63,737 bases of DNA from Gardnerella swidsinskii (GTDB lineage: Bacteria > Actinomycetota > Actinomycetes > Actinomycetales > Bifidobacteriaceae), in NCBI RefSeq assembly GCF_003397705.1, contig NZ_QJVB01000006.1:1-63737 (forward strand). The letters run 5' to 3'. The position numbers were made by a program, and so were the translations under genes. The notes under the pieces were generated by a model. The model saw only the letters and a program-made list of their open reading frames with translations, had not been told where the DNA came from and did not search any database. Shown in pieces: positions 9,137 to 17,927 of the stretch; position 1 is the first letter of the stretch; each line of letters starts with the position of its first letter.

Positions 9137-9879
9137 GAGCGCTCCTTTCCTGGTAAAGAAGTTGAAGATGCTGGAACAGACCCTTGCATGCTGCCGAACT
9201 GATTGCTTCCCTCGTCGCTGGTGCGAGCAGTGCCGTGGCTGTTACCCTCATTGTTGGGTTGAGCGCCATAGCTGTTATCCTCATCGAGGGTGTGAGCATT
9301 ACCCTGCTTCAAAATATTCAAGAGCAGCTGCTTAATAAGCGCCTGATTATCTTGTACAAGTTTGTGTTCGTTGAGCACGCTCGCAGAAAGAATGATCGCG
9401 TTTACAAAAAAAGCCATAAGTTCAAAATTTGAAGGCTTAACAGAAAGCGTTTCGGCATCGATGTTATGTGCCCTAAACGTATCAAAAGCAGTGTGTTCAA
9501 GCTGTCTATACAGCTGTTCAAGCTGAGGGTTTCTCTTCTTAGCCAACAAAAGCTCTACGTAGACGGGCATAAGCGCATTGCTATCAACTACTTTTCTGGC
9601 CATTTCATCAGCAAGAAGATCAATGCTCCATTGCTTGCCATCCTCTATAGATTTCATCATGATGGTGTTGCGGTATGCAATGCCGTCGAGCATAATGTCG
9701 TGGAGTATGTCGGTTGTATTTTTATAGTAGTGATAAAACCCACCCTTTGATAAGCCCGTTTCTTTTACCAGGTCTTCCATGGTTGTGTTCTCAAAGCCTT
9801 GTTCGACAAAAATACGTATAGCAGCATGCTTTATTGCTTGCTTGCGTTCATCAAAACTAAGCCGCTTATTACGAGTCAT
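9133..9879 (-). CDS. TetR-family transcriptional regulator
   Basis: This 248-aa repressor-type protein has a TetR helix-turn-helix at about residues 27-55 (EDLVKETGLSKGGFYHYY). The start is ATG 9879, behind an AGGTGA site; an upstream in-frame ATG at 9930 lacks one. The gene leads the transport operon, and a perfect palindrome lies just downstream of the -10 box in its promoter, so it very likely autoregulates the whole operon. The last 55 residues form an unusual low-complexity tail rich in Asn, Ser, Gly and Glu, built from about three 11-12 residue repeats encoded by an imperfect 33-bp tandem repeat (about 9205-9303). Most TetR proteins end near 200 aa. Confidence 0.92.
   Translation of the reverse strand: MTRNKRLSFDERKQAIKHAAIRIFVEQGFENTTMEDLVKETGLSKGGFYHYYKNTTDILHDIMLDGIAYRNTIMMKSIEDGKQWSIDLLADEMARKVVDSNALMPVYVELLLAKKRNPQLEQLYRQLEHTAFDTFRAHNIDAETLSVKPSNFELMAFFVNAIILSASVLNEHKLVQDNQALIKQLLLNILKQGNAHTLDEDNSYGAQPNNEGNSHGTARTSDEGSNQFGSMQGSVPASSTSLPGKERS
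9205..9303. repeat. 33-bp imperfect tandem repeat inside the TetR gene
   Basis: Two clear units, 9238-9270 and 9271-9303, both start GCTGTTA(C/T)CCTCAT. A more degenerate unit precedes them. They encode the repeated acidic/Asn-rich tail of the regulator. Confidence 0.6.
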
Positions 9880-9985
9880 GCAATTCACCTCACAATCTTG
9901 CAAAGGGTTAACGCGCCAAATGGTTGTCATGAGTCAACGCGTAAAAAGTCTTCGCGCCTTGGCTACATCTAAGGGGTCGTCATCC

Positions 9986-10005
9986 TATCGACGGATTCGT
10001 CGATA
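9986..10005. promoter_or_regulatory. Palindromic operator for the TetR regulator
   Basis: TATCGACG and CGTCGATA form a perfect inverted repeat around a GATT centre. The site lies 5 bp downstream of the -10 box of the operon promoter, a position where bound repressor blocks transcription. Assignment to the adjacent TetR is inference from position and symmetry. Confidence 0.75.
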
Positions 10006-10010
10006 CATGC

Positions 10011-10039
10011 AGTATAAGTTAGATAGTGTTTACTGTCAA
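10011..10039 (-). promoter_or_regulatory. Near-consensus sigma-70 promoter of the transport operon
   Basis: On the minus strand TTGACA is followed by exactly 17 bp and TATACT, one of the best promoters in the window. It reads toward the TetR and transport genes. The adjoining 10040-10254 holds no recognisable gene. Confidence 0.8.
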
Positions 10040-10254
10040 GCTCTTGCTTGAAAGTAAAAATATTTGTCGATGCTGGTTAGAAGAGTGCCTGCTTGTGCTA
10101 ATAAAATTTATAAGAAACTAGGCAATAGTTCAGCAAATCCATAAACACATACCGTATTTATAGTTTGCATATATGTACCACAGTACAAAAAAGTTCAATC
10201 GTTCGTGTATTTTGGGCTATATTGAGTGAATGAAAAGTTTTTAGTTGCACATAA

Positions 10255-10458
10255 TTATTCCTTTACGATTTCAGCAATATCACTGATGTCACAATCTAAA
10301 ACACCACATATTTTTACCAGTATTTCAGTAGTTACGTTTCCACCATTGCTAAGTTTTGCCATGGAAGAGGAACTTATTTTTGCCTCTTCACGGAGTTTGG
10401 ATTTAGTCCAACCCTTGTCGATTAGTAATTTCCATAATTTGTTATAACTAAATTTCAT
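10255..10458 (-). CDS. XRE-family regulator (67 aa)
   Basis: This small Cro/CI-like helix-turn-helix protein starts at ATG 10458 behind AAGGTGAT and contains the pattern KSKLREEAKISSSSMAKLS typical of XRE domains. The reading frame extends upstream to 10593 only by overlapping the ABC-3C ATPase gene. It overlaps that gene by 11 bp and should be the last cistron of the ABC-3C operon. It could regulate that operon or act as the prophage repressor, since no other CI-like repressor is present between here and the early phage genes. Confidence 0.85.
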   Translation of the reverse strand: MKFSYNKLWKLLIDKGWTKSKLREEAKISSSSMAKLSNGGNVTTEILVKICGVLDCDISDIAEIVKE

Positions 10459-12112
10459 TTTTATCACCTTTAATTTCTCTGTTCCAAGATTGTCCATATA
10501 GCTCGCCTCCGCCACTGTATAGTTGAAGGACTTTGTTGTCTTGTAGAATTTCATATGTTTCGTTACTGTATGAGCTTTGCTTATCAAATGCAATGAAGAT
10601 TTGTTTATTCAAATTTGCTGTATCTTTGTATATTTTCATAATTCCGTCAATACCCTCGTCGTCAATATTCTTAAAGAATAATGAGTCATGCACCAAAGCT
10701 GGTAATGCCGAGGTGTAAAGTATAGCAAGATCTAGTAGGATTAAACCTTTGAAGTTTGTACCAGTCCCAGTATCTTTTGGCGTGGAGAATCTATAACTGT
10801 TATAGTTTCTTAGTTCTATCTTTGGTGAATTACGTTTTTCAACGTATAGTCTATCGTTAAATTCATGCATCTTTGTATTGAGGTTGTATTCTATTTCAGA
10901 AAGTATATGTTCGACATTTTTCTCTAAGTTTTGTGTAGCTGATTGCTTTGCCTCTTGTAGTTGTGTTTCTTCAAGATAGGCTTTGTTTTGTTCTTCTAGG
11001 GCTTCTATTTTTTTGTTAAGCTCAGAGTGTTTGTCAAGAAAATCTTTAGAAATAGAGTTAGTAATATTTAATTCTGACATTTGTTGTTCTACTTGTTCTA
11101 TAGAATCTTTTATTTCAGCAGTCTTTGTATCAAGTGATTCTTTTTCTGATTTGAACTGATCTTCTAATATGGCTGAAAGTTTTTTATGGAACTGCTCGAT
11201 TTCATAAATTTTCTTTAAGTTGATATCAGGGAAAAACTCGGCTAACGATTCAATGTCAGCTTCTGTCGGTAATAATCCAAACTCTATACTGATTTCTAAT
11301 AGTTTAGATTGTCGTTGAAGTCGTTCAAGTTGGGTGTCTAAACTTAATTTGTTAGCTTTCAAATTTTCTCGAGCTTTATTGCTTTCGATTTCTTCACTGC
11401 TTGCATTTACCTCATAATTAAGTGTTAACGCATTAAGTTCAGCCCGTAGATTGGAAAGGGTTTTAATGTTTTCTTCATACTGTGTTTTGCCACCAACCAG
11501 ATTGGATATGAAACTATATTTTCTAGCGTTTTTAAATGTTTTGAGCTTGTCTATTTGTACGTCTAATTGATTGTGATATGGTTCTATATCTTTGTAGAAA
11601 TCAAATAAGCTCATGAGAATTTTGATGGATTCTTTTGTTGGTTGATTTCTATATCCTTGCAGAGGATAATTTTCATCGTGATTATTCTTTCCATAGATTC
11701 TAAAAAATGTACTGGTTAATTGTCTAAAGGAAAGATTGGTTTTATTGCTGACGTATCTTTCTTTCAACCACTCGATGAATTCTTTTCTGGACAGTGTTTT
11801 GTCTGTGGTTTTATATTTTTCATTACATACAGTAATCGTATCTGCATTAGCTGTGCTTCTACTAAAAAAGTATTTCTTGTCAAACTTGAAACAAAAATAT
11901 ATAACGTGGTTGCCTACGTATTTCACGCCATCGCTATCAAGGTAGGAGTTGCCACCGAAAGCAAAATCTATTGCTAATAGAGCAGATGATTTGCCTATTG
12001 AGTTGGATCCTGTTTGTGTCCCTTGAATAACATTAAGACCTTTTTTAAATTGAATGACTGGTCTAATATTGTTATTTTCTTTAAAGGCAGGAGAATAAAT
12101 TTCTATAAGCAT
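10448..12112 (-). CDS. ABC-3C system ATPase (DUF2326-type, SMC-like)
   Basis: This 554-aa protein has an N-terminal Walker A-like loop (GSNSIGKSSALLAI, about residues 36-49), a long coiled-coil middle (about 180-400) and a C-terminal half-domain with a GTGTNFKGL signature-like loop and a Walker B-like strand ending in VHDSLFF. This is the DUF2326 arrangement: split ABC ATPase halves around a coiled coil, as in SMC/RecF proteins. It overlaps the small gene upstream by 10 bp. In ABC three-component systems, predicted by comparative genomics to act in conflict with invaders, the ATPase senses or drives the effector component. The invader target is unknown. Confidence 0.85.
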   Translation of the reverse strand: MLIEIYSPAFKENNNIRPVIQFKKGLNVIQGTQTGSNSIGKSSALLAIDFAFGGNSYLDSDGVKYVGNHVIYFCFKFDKKYFFSRSTANADTITVCNEKYKTTDKTLSRKEFIEWLKERYVSNKTNLSFRQLTSTFFRIYGKNNHDENYPLQGYRNQPTKESIKILMSLFDFYKDIEPYHNQLDVQIDKLKTFKNARKYSFISNLVGGKTQYEENIKTLSNLRAELNALTLNYEVNASSEEIESNKARENLKANKLSLDTQLERLQRQSKLLEISIEFGLLPTEADIESLAEFFPDINLKKIYEIEQFHKKLSAILEDQFKSEKESLDTKTAEIKDSIEQVEQQMSELNITNSISKDFLDKHSELNKKIEALEEQNKAYLEETQLQEAKQSATQNLEKNVEHILSEIEYNLNTKMHEFNDRLYVEKRNSPKIELRNYNSYRFSTPKDTGTGTNFKGLILLDLAILYTSALPALVHDSLFFKNIDDEGIDGIMKIYKDTANLNKQIFIAFDKQSSYSNETYEILQDNKVLQLYSGGGELYGQSWNREIKGDKNEI

Positions 12113-12327
12113 AGTTTCACCTCACCCTCATCTGTCATATCAATTGCATTAAGAGCGTAAAGACAGTCCATAACGGATAAAAAGTCTGTAGGTTCGTCTA
12201 AAGAGTTCAAAGTAGACTGAAAAATATCTTTTACATTCGTTTTTCCGCTTTTTATTATTTTTAGCACTACTGGTAGTGTTGCCAGAGTGCTTTTTTCATA
12301 TGGGTATAGCTTATTTGGTAATTGCAT
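12103..12327 (-). CDS. ABC-3C middle component (74 aa)
   Basis: This small protein starts MQLPNKLYPYEKSTLATLP at ATG 12327 behind GAGGTG. It overlaps the larger upstream gene by 17 bp and the ATPase gene by 10 bp, so the three are translationally coupled. Size, position and winged-helix-like composition fit the middle component that bridges the ATPase and the C-terminal component in ABC-3C operons. Assignment rests mostly on operon context. Confidence 0.75.
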   Translation of the reverse strand: MQLPNKLYPYEKSTLATLPVVLKIIKSGKTNVKDIFQSTLNSLDEPTDFLSVMDCLYALNAIDMTDEGEVKLCL

Positions 12328-13444
12328 CGAACACCTCGCACTTCTGCACAAAGTAGCTCACAACGATTTGACAATAAATCAATTGCTGAAGAGTTAGTTT
12401 ATGCAGTTTCTCAGAAATTTCTTCAAAAATCTCCATGTCACTCCGTTCGGCTTTTTTAAGCTTTTTATAAATGGATCGCATTTGAGCTTGTAAATCTTCA
12501 TAATCGATAACATTACTTTTATCTAAGTTAACAAGGATTTCTTGGACTTTCACGAAGTAACTAGTAACTTGTTGTTTTACTGTTAGATAAAGATGGAAAT
12601 CATTGTTAGGATCTATTTTTTCCTTTAATTCTTTTGGATCTAGAGAAGAGCCAAATAAATCTTTTTGATTAAGTTTAGTAATTTTGTAAATAACGTCTGT
12701 AAGTCCCTTTTCCAGCTGTGAGGAACTAAGTAAGCCTATGTTTGCCATGTGGTTAGCTAGGGCTTTTTTTCTTTTGAACAAAAGACTTGTAACTTTTTTA
12801 GTGTTATCCATCTGATATGTTGCAAAACATTGAGGGCAAAGAGCTACAAGATTATCGATAGTTGGCTCCTTAGTCTTATCAATGCGACTTATTTCATAGA
12901 CTTCTGAAACATTGGAATCATTAGAAAGTACGAGTGTTTTAGAACAACCGTTCATTACACAATGGTTTTCACATTCTTGCAATAAATATTTTCCGTATCT
13001 GGTTTTTAAATCAGAAGAGGATTGTAGTTGCTTTTTCTTTTCCAATACATCAGGTGCGATTATTCCTGCTGTTTCTCTAATAATATTGACGAATATATCA
13101 GCAAGTTTTTCAGCAACATTAGCAGTAGTAACATTCGGATCATACGGACGTAAATCTTGAGCTAATAATTTCAAAACTTCTGAAGGTCTTGAGTTCAGGC
13201 TTTCTATAAAAATTTCAGGGGTAAGCCTATAGCAAATTGCTCGAGCAACTTTTTTTGAAATACCTCTTTTAGCAAAATTACGATATGTATTCGTGCTTAC
13301 GGATTCAGAGGGATCTTTTTTTGTGCCCCATTCACCTTCAGGCACGCTTGTAATCATGACAATTAAATCTTTCACAAATTGAGGAACATCATAATCGTCA
13401 CTGATACGTTTGTATAGCATTGCACAAAACATTTTAAAGTCCAA
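12311..13444 (-). CDS. ABC-3C C-terminal component with HNH-like zinc domain
   Basis: This 377-aa protein leads the ABC-3C operon. I choose TTG 13444 because AAAGGAGGGG lies 4-8 bp before it; ATG 13432 is the alternative. A central domain carries Cys158, Cys162, Cys167 and a CPQC pair at 203-206 arranged as in HNH nucleases (NLVALCPQC). However the HH pair and the final His of a canonical HNH are absent (EVYEISRID, CFATY), so it may bind zinc without cutting. The C-terminal half is helical and should be the ABC-3C C-terminal domain. Upstream, CAATGTGGTT occurs twice in tandem at about 13464-13485, a possible operator. Confidence 0.75.
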   Translation of the reverse strand: MDFKMFCAMLYKRISDDYDVPQFVKDLIVMITSVPEGEWGTKKDPSESVSTNTYRNFAKRGISKKVARAICYRLTPEIFIESLNSRPSEVLKLLAQDLRPYDPNVTTANVAEKLADIFVNIIRETAGIIAPDVLEKKKQLQSSSDLKTRYGKYLLQECENHCVMNGCSKTLVLSNDSNVSEVYEISRIDKTKEPTIDNLVALCPQCFATYQMDNTKKVTSLLFKRKKALANHMANIGLLSSSQLEKGLTDVIYKITKLNQKDLFGSSLDPKELKEKIDPNNDFHLYLTVKQQVTSYFVKVQEILVNLDKSNVIDYEDLQAQMRSIYKKLKKAERSDMEIFEEISEKLHKLTLQQLIYCQIVVSYFVQKCEVFDAITK

Positions 13445-13723
13445 AGATACCCCTCCTTTCTTTTTGAACCACATTGAACCACATTGATCCAAACAAGAAC
13501 CAAATAAAAAATCCGATTTAATACAATCAAATCATCAAAGAAACAACTTTGCTGATGTGTAAATTATATCACGCAAAGATACCTTTGAGCAAAGCAAATA
13601 TTCGATAAAAGGACAGTAGCTTTGCAAAGAGGCATATGCCTCAGCCTCTATGCGGAAATATCCCTTAGCTAAGGATTATTCGGAGTCCACATAGAACAAC
13701 TAAATAAGTACAGCAGTCTTACC

Positions 13724-13845
13724 GAATAAGGCAGCTGCAAGTAAAGATGAAGGAATTCTTCATTCTAGCTTGTGGTGTTTTGTCATGCCTTATTTGAGCT
13801 GAATTCAAGGAAGTCCTTCATCAGAAATCAGATGGAGGATTTTTT
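13724..13845 (+). promoter_or_regulatory. Structured leader with possible attenuator before the first early phage gene
   Basis: An outer stem pairs AATAAGGCA (13725-13733) with TGCCTTATT (13786-13794), enclosing a smaller ATGAAG/CTTCAT hairpin. TCCTTCATC (13814-13822) can pair with GATGGAGGA (13831-13839), a hairpin followed by six T and then the ATG, which would both terminate transcription and hide the ribosome site. The same TCCTTCATC is also perfectly complementary to GATGAAGGA at 13746-13754, so two exclusive folds exist. The rest of 13445-13723 holds divergent promoter sequence: on the minus strand TTGTTT-17-TATTAA lies about 70-110 bp upstream of the ABC-3C start. Confidence 0.55.
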
Positions 13846-14463
13846 ATGAGAATTCAATTACGCTGTGACAATCATTTTACAACATTCGACCTCAAGCTTG
13901 ATGAGGTTAAGGGCTGGCTTAATATCGACCTTCTTCCCGATGAAAGCGAAGAAGAGTTTGAGAAAAGAGCACAAGAAAAGGTAGATGCTGAGTTTAACCG
14001 TCCCGAGTATAACTCTCTGCATAAATATGAGAGACATAAAGGCTTTACTAGACCTTACAGCGGTGAAGACGGTGAGGAAACTGATGATTATGAGTCTTGC
14101 ATGAGTGATGTTAGAGACTCTGGCATCTTTTTCAAAACAGTAAATCAGATTAAAGATTCAGAAGAATATAGGGCAGTTGAATCGTTTGTTTACTCGATTT
14201 TAAAGCCGGATGTGGCGGATCTTTTTATGGCTGTTCGTATTAGGAAGATGGCGATTAACGAAAAGGCTGCATCTATGCTTAGCCGTGATGCTTTTGAAAC
14301 GGATGCTGATTATAAAAAAGCAGTGGATCGCTTGGCTAACAATATTACACATAAGCTGAAGCGGGCTGAGAAAAAATTAGTAAAGAATATTAAAAAAGCG
14401 TCAGATTTTGGCCTCTGCCGTGGCTACTTCATAGGAGGAGCCAGTTCCTCCAATAAAAATTAG
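13846..14463 (+). CDS. Phage early protein of unknown function (205 aa)
   Basis: I do not recognise a domain. The protein is acidic and Lys-rich with a helical C-terminal half (HKLKRAEKKLVKNIKKASDF) and no membrane segment. ATG 13846 sits 6 bp after GGAGGA, with the leader hairpin ending right before it. It is the first gene of the rightward early operon and is followed by the antirepressor gene after 12 bp. Confidence 0.8.
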   Translation: MRIQLRCDNHFTTFDLKLDEVKGWLNIDLLPDESEEEFEKRAQEKVDAEFNRPEYNSLHKYERHKGFTRPYSGEDGEETDDYESCMSDVRDSGIFFKTVNQIKDSEEYRAVESFVYSILKPDVADLFMAVRIRKMAINEKAASMLSRDAFETDADYKKAVDRLANNITHKLKRAEKKLVKNIKKASDFGLCRGYFIGGASSSNKN

Positions 14464-14475
14464 GAGGTAGCTACT

Positions 14476-15234
14476 ATGAAAGAGCTAATTACAGTAAACC
14501 AAGATAGTAAGAATTTAACGGTAAGTGGCAGAGACTTGCATACAGCACTTCAAATTAAAACCGCCTATAAGGACTGGTTTCCAAGGATGTGTGATTACGG
14601 TTTTATTGAAGGTAGGGACTTTTGCTCAATTTTGAGCGAAAGTACGGGAGGTCGTCCATTAACCAATCATCAGCTTACTATTGATATGGCAAAACAGCTA
14701 TGTATGATTCAGCGTACAGAACTTGGCAGAAAATTCCGAGAATACTTTATTTCTGTTGAAGAGAAGTGGAACTCGCCTGATGCGGTAATGGCACGTGCGT
14801 TGCAAATAGCCAATAGGAAATTGAGCCTACTTGAATCACAAAATCTGAAACTTACCAATACTGTAGCGTTGCAAACACAGCAGATAGCAGAGCTTAAACC
14901 GAAAGCCAGCTATTACGATGTGGTGCTTAAATGCAAAGACATAATCTCCATGCGCGTGATTGCAAAAGATTATGGTAAATCGGCACAGTGGATGAACAAC
15001 TATTTACATGAACTTGGTGTCCAATTTAAGCAATCTGATACTTGGCTTTTATATCAAAAATATGCTGAGAAAGGCTATACCAGCACAAAAACGCATGCTT
15101 ATGAAGACGCTAAGGGTATTACTCATTCAAAGGTTCACACTTATTGGACTCAGAAAGGCAGGCTTTTCATCTATCACCTCATAACACAACACGGGATCTA
15201 CCCATTGATTGAACAGGAGGCTAAAGATGAGTAA
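14476..15234 (+). CDS. Phage antirepressor (AntA-KilAC type)
   Basis: This 252-aa DNA-binding protein has an AntA/AntB-like N-terminal domain (about residues 15-95, with YKDWFPRMCDYGF and REYFISVEEKW), a coiled-coil linker and a KilA-C domain (about 140-245). Antirepressors of this type relieve lysogenic repression. A strong TAGGAGGTAG site precedes ATG 14476. The gene overlaps the next one by 8 bp. Confidence 0.9.
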   Translation: MKELITVNQDSKNLTVSGRDLHTALQIKTAYKDWFPRMCDYGFIEGRDFCSILSESTGGRPLTNHQLTIDMAKQLCMIQRTELGRKFREYFISVEEKWNSPDAVMARALQIANRKLSLLESQNLKLTNTVALQTQQIAELKPKASYYDVVLKCKDIISMRVIAKDYGKSAQWMNNYLHELGVQFKQSDTWLLYQKYAEKGYTSTKTHAYEDAKGITHSKVHTYWTQKGRLFIYHLITQHGIYPLIEQEAKDE

Positions 15235-15601
15235 GACTTATAAAAAACATTTAGAAACAACACCGAACTTTAAGCCTATCGTCTACATCTGTGCTCCATA
15301 CCGTGGAGATAAGGAGAAAAACGTGCAACATGCTATCCGGTGTGCGGCTTACGCGTATTTACACGGAGCAATCCCCATCACTCCACACCTGCTTTTCCCG
15401 TTTATGGATGATGAGAATCAAAAGCATAGAGGGGATGCGATGTTTATGGACATTATCCTCTTAGGTAAGTGCAACGAGCTGTGGGTGTTCGGAGAAAAAA
15501 TCACAGGCGGCATGCAAGTAGAAATCAATCTGGCAGAGAAACGTAGGCAGCCGATTAAGTATTTTACGGATAAGGATTTGGAGGTGAATGTTGATGCGTA
15601 G
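15227..15601 (+). CDS. DUF4406 protein, nucleoside deoxyribosyltransferase-like
   Basis: This 124-aa protein contains YICAPYRGD near the start and LLGKCNELWVFGEKITGGM in the middle, the pattern of DUF4406 and related deoxyribosyltransferase-fold proteins. A role in phage nucleotide metabolism is possible but unproven. The start at ATG 15227 (MSKTYKK) follows AGGAGG; the gene overlaps both neighbours by 8 bp. Confidence 0.8.
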   Translation: MSKTYKKHLETTPNFKPIVYICAPYRGDKEKNVQHAIRCAAYAYLHGAIPITPHLLFPFMDDENQKHRGDAMFMDIILLGKCNELWVFGEKITGGMQVEINLAEKRRQPIKYFTDKDLEVNVDA

Positions 15602-17927
15602 TTTAGCTATCGCTTACGGTAACAACAGGCAGGCAAAGACGTGGGTTAATAAGACCATCACTTATGATGAGCTGAAAGACCGTCTTAAAGTGACGATTCG
15701 CACCTCAGAGTCAGCGGAAGAGTATGCAAAAATGAAAAAAGCAGACCGTGATCTTGCAAAAGACCACGGTGGTTTCGTTGCAGGAGCGTTGGCTTACGGT
15801 AGACGAAAAGTCGACAGTGTTGAATTTCGCTCCATGCTCGCCTTAGACGGGGATCATGTTGCTAAAGACTTTATTGCACTCTATGAGAGTGTTGCGCCTT
15901 ACACGTCTTTTCTGTACACGACACACAGTCACACGCCTGATAATCCGAGGGTGAGAATTGTTTTTCCTTTAACGAGGAATGTAACACCTGACGAGTTTGT
16001 AGCAGTATCAAGGTATTTGGCTGACATGCTGGGTATTGACCAGTTTGATGAGTGCTCTTACTTGCCTAACCAGCTCATGTACTGGCCGTCCACGCCACGA
16101 AACGGCGTGTATGAGTATAAAGAGGTTGAAAAAGACTGGCTTAATCCAGATGATATTTTATTCGCTCACCCTGAGTGGACAGATCCAACCAGGCTTCCGA
16201 CCTCATCTCGTGAGAGTAAAGCGAATCAGGTGCAAAAGCAGAAAGTGCAAGATCCACTCGCGAAAAATGGTGTAGTTGGATTGTTTAACCGAGTATTTAA
16301 CCCAGTAACTCTTGCTTTAGAAAAGTTTTTAAGCGACATATATGAGCCGACGGATAACGAAAACCGCTGGCATCTTATAGCCTCACACAGTATGGCAGGA
16401 GTTGAGATTATCGAAGACAAGTTCGTTTACTCTCATCATGCTAAAGACCCGGCGTATTTGAAACTGTGTAATGCTTTTGATATTGTTCGCACGCACAAAT
16501 TCGCTAGCTTGGACGAGAAAGAGTCGTTTAAGAAAATGAGCGAGTTTGCGATGAGCCTTGATGAAGTAAAACTTCAAGCGGCAAACGAGAGACTCTTGGA
16601 AGCAAAAGATGATTTTGTTGATAGTGAGGATTGGAAGAAAAAACTACGCTACACGTCTAAAGGCGCGGTTTTAGAAAACTCGCTTTATAATGCGAAACTC
16701 ATTATTAAACATGATCCTTTGCTTAAAGGAATCGTTTTTAACCAGCTGGCTGATGGTCTTGAAATTAAAGGCGACGTGCCTTGGCAGCATCCTGCGAAGT
16801 TTTGGAGGGACGCGGACGACGCGCAGCTTATCTGCTACGTGGACGACCATTATGGCTCGTTTTCACAGAGAAACTATGATATTGCTGTCACGAAAGTATC
16901 AGATGATAGAAGTTATCATCCGATAAGACGCTATTTTGAGAGTCTTCCTCAATGGGATGGGGTTAAACGTGTAGACACGCTTTTTATCGACTATCTTGGT
17001 GCTGAAGACAACGCGTATATTCGTGCAGTGTGTAGAAAAACACTGTGTGCAGCATACATGCGTATCTACCATCCCGGTATTAAATTTGACTACCTTCCTG
17101 TTTTTAACGGTGCGCAAGGTATCGGCAAGTCAACGTTTATATCAAACCTTGGCATGGAATGGTTTTCAGACAGTCTCACGCTTTCAGACATGAACGATAA
17201 GACGGCGGCTGAAAAACTCCAAGGATATTGGATTCATGAAATCAGCGAGCTTGCGGGCATGAAAAAAGCTGATCTTGATAAGGTAAAGGCTTTTGTTTCA
17301 AGACGTGACGATAAGTATCGTGCTTCTTTTGGAAAACGTGTAGCACCACACCCGAGGCAGTGCGTGTTCTTCGGTACAACGAATAGTGAAAACGGTTATT
17401 TAAGGGATGTTACTGGTAACCGGCGTTTTTGGAATGTGAAAGTGTCGGGAAACGGTAAGTATAAGCCTTGGGAAATGACGCGAGAACTAGTTGACCAAAT
17501 ATGGGCGGAAACCATGGTTATTTCCAAGGCGGGTGAAGAACTGTTCCTTGACAAGAGCTTGGAGGCTTTCGCTCAAGAAGAACAGCGTGAAGCCATGCAG
17601 CAAGACGACCGTGAAGGCATTGTCAGAGAGTATCTTAACATGCTTCTACCCGATACTTGGGGTGAAATGGATATTTACAGGCGGCGAGATTACTTCCGTG
17701 ACATGGAGGATCCGACACGACCTAAAGGCTCGATTAAACGCATGGAAGTATCCAACATTGAAATATGGTGCGAATGCTTCGGGAAAGCCAAAGAAGATAT
17801 TAAGCCTATCGACAGTTACGCAATATCGGCGATTATGAAACGTTTGAAAGACTGGCAAAAAACAGGCACGCGAAAGCATGTGGGAATTTATGGTTTACAA
17901 CGAGTCTATGAAAGACAAGATGTGTGA
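15594..17927 (+). CDS. Primase-helicase with VapE domain
   Basis: This 777-aa replication protein has an N-terminal primase-like region (about residues 40-200, with LALDGDH and a PRVRIVFPL strand) and a C-terminal VapE-type P-loop helicase domain (about 450-680). The P-loop is GAQGIGKST and the arginine-rich GNRRFWNV segment follows. ATG 15594 is preferred over 15588 since GGAGGTG ends 7 bp before it. The stop codon itself lies in the first GTGACAA box of the candidate origin, consistent with a replication initiator acting in cis. Confidence 0.9.
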   Translation: MRSLAIAYGNNRQAKTWVNKTITYDELKDRLKVTIRTSESAEEYAKMKKADRDLAKDHGGFVAGALAYGRRKVDSVEFRSMLALDGDHVAKDFIALYESVAPYTSFLYTTHSHTPDNPRVRIVFPLTRNVTPDEFVAVSRYLADMLGIDQFDECSYLPNQLMYWPSTPRNGVYEYKEVEKDWLNPDDILFAHPEWTDPTRLPTSSRESKANQVQKQKVQDPLAKNGVVGLFNRVFNPVTLALEKFLSDIYEPTDNENRWHLIASHSMAGVEIIEDKFVYSHHAKDPAYLKLCNAFDIVRTHKFASLDEKESFKKMSEFAMSLDEVKLQAANERLLEAKDDFVDSEDWKKKLRYTSKGAVLENSLYNAKLIIKHDPLLKGIVFNQLADGLEIKGDVPWQHPAKFWRDADDAQLICYVDDHYGSFSQRNYDIAVTKVSDDRSYHPIRRYFESLPQWDGVKRVDTLFIDYLGAEDNAYIRAVCRKTLCAAYMRIYHPGIKFDYLPVFNGAQGIGKSTFISNLGMEWFSDSLTLSDMNDKTAAEKLQGYWIHEISELAGMKKADLDKVKAFVSRRDDKYRASFGKRVAPHPRQCVFFGTTNSENGYLRDVTGNRRFWNVKVSGNGKYKPWEMTRELVDQIWAETMVISKAGEELFLDKSLEAFAQEEQREAMQQDDREGIVREYLNMLLPDTWGEMDIYRRRDYFRDMEDPTRPKGSIKRMEVSNIEIWCECFGKAKEDIKPIDSYAISAIMKRLKDWQKTGTRKHVGIYGLQRVYERQDV

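Noticed and set aside
9184..9432. Hydrophobic plus-strand frame over the TetR gene
   Set aside because: It is the opposite-strand reading of the repeat-encoded tail and has no ribosome site.
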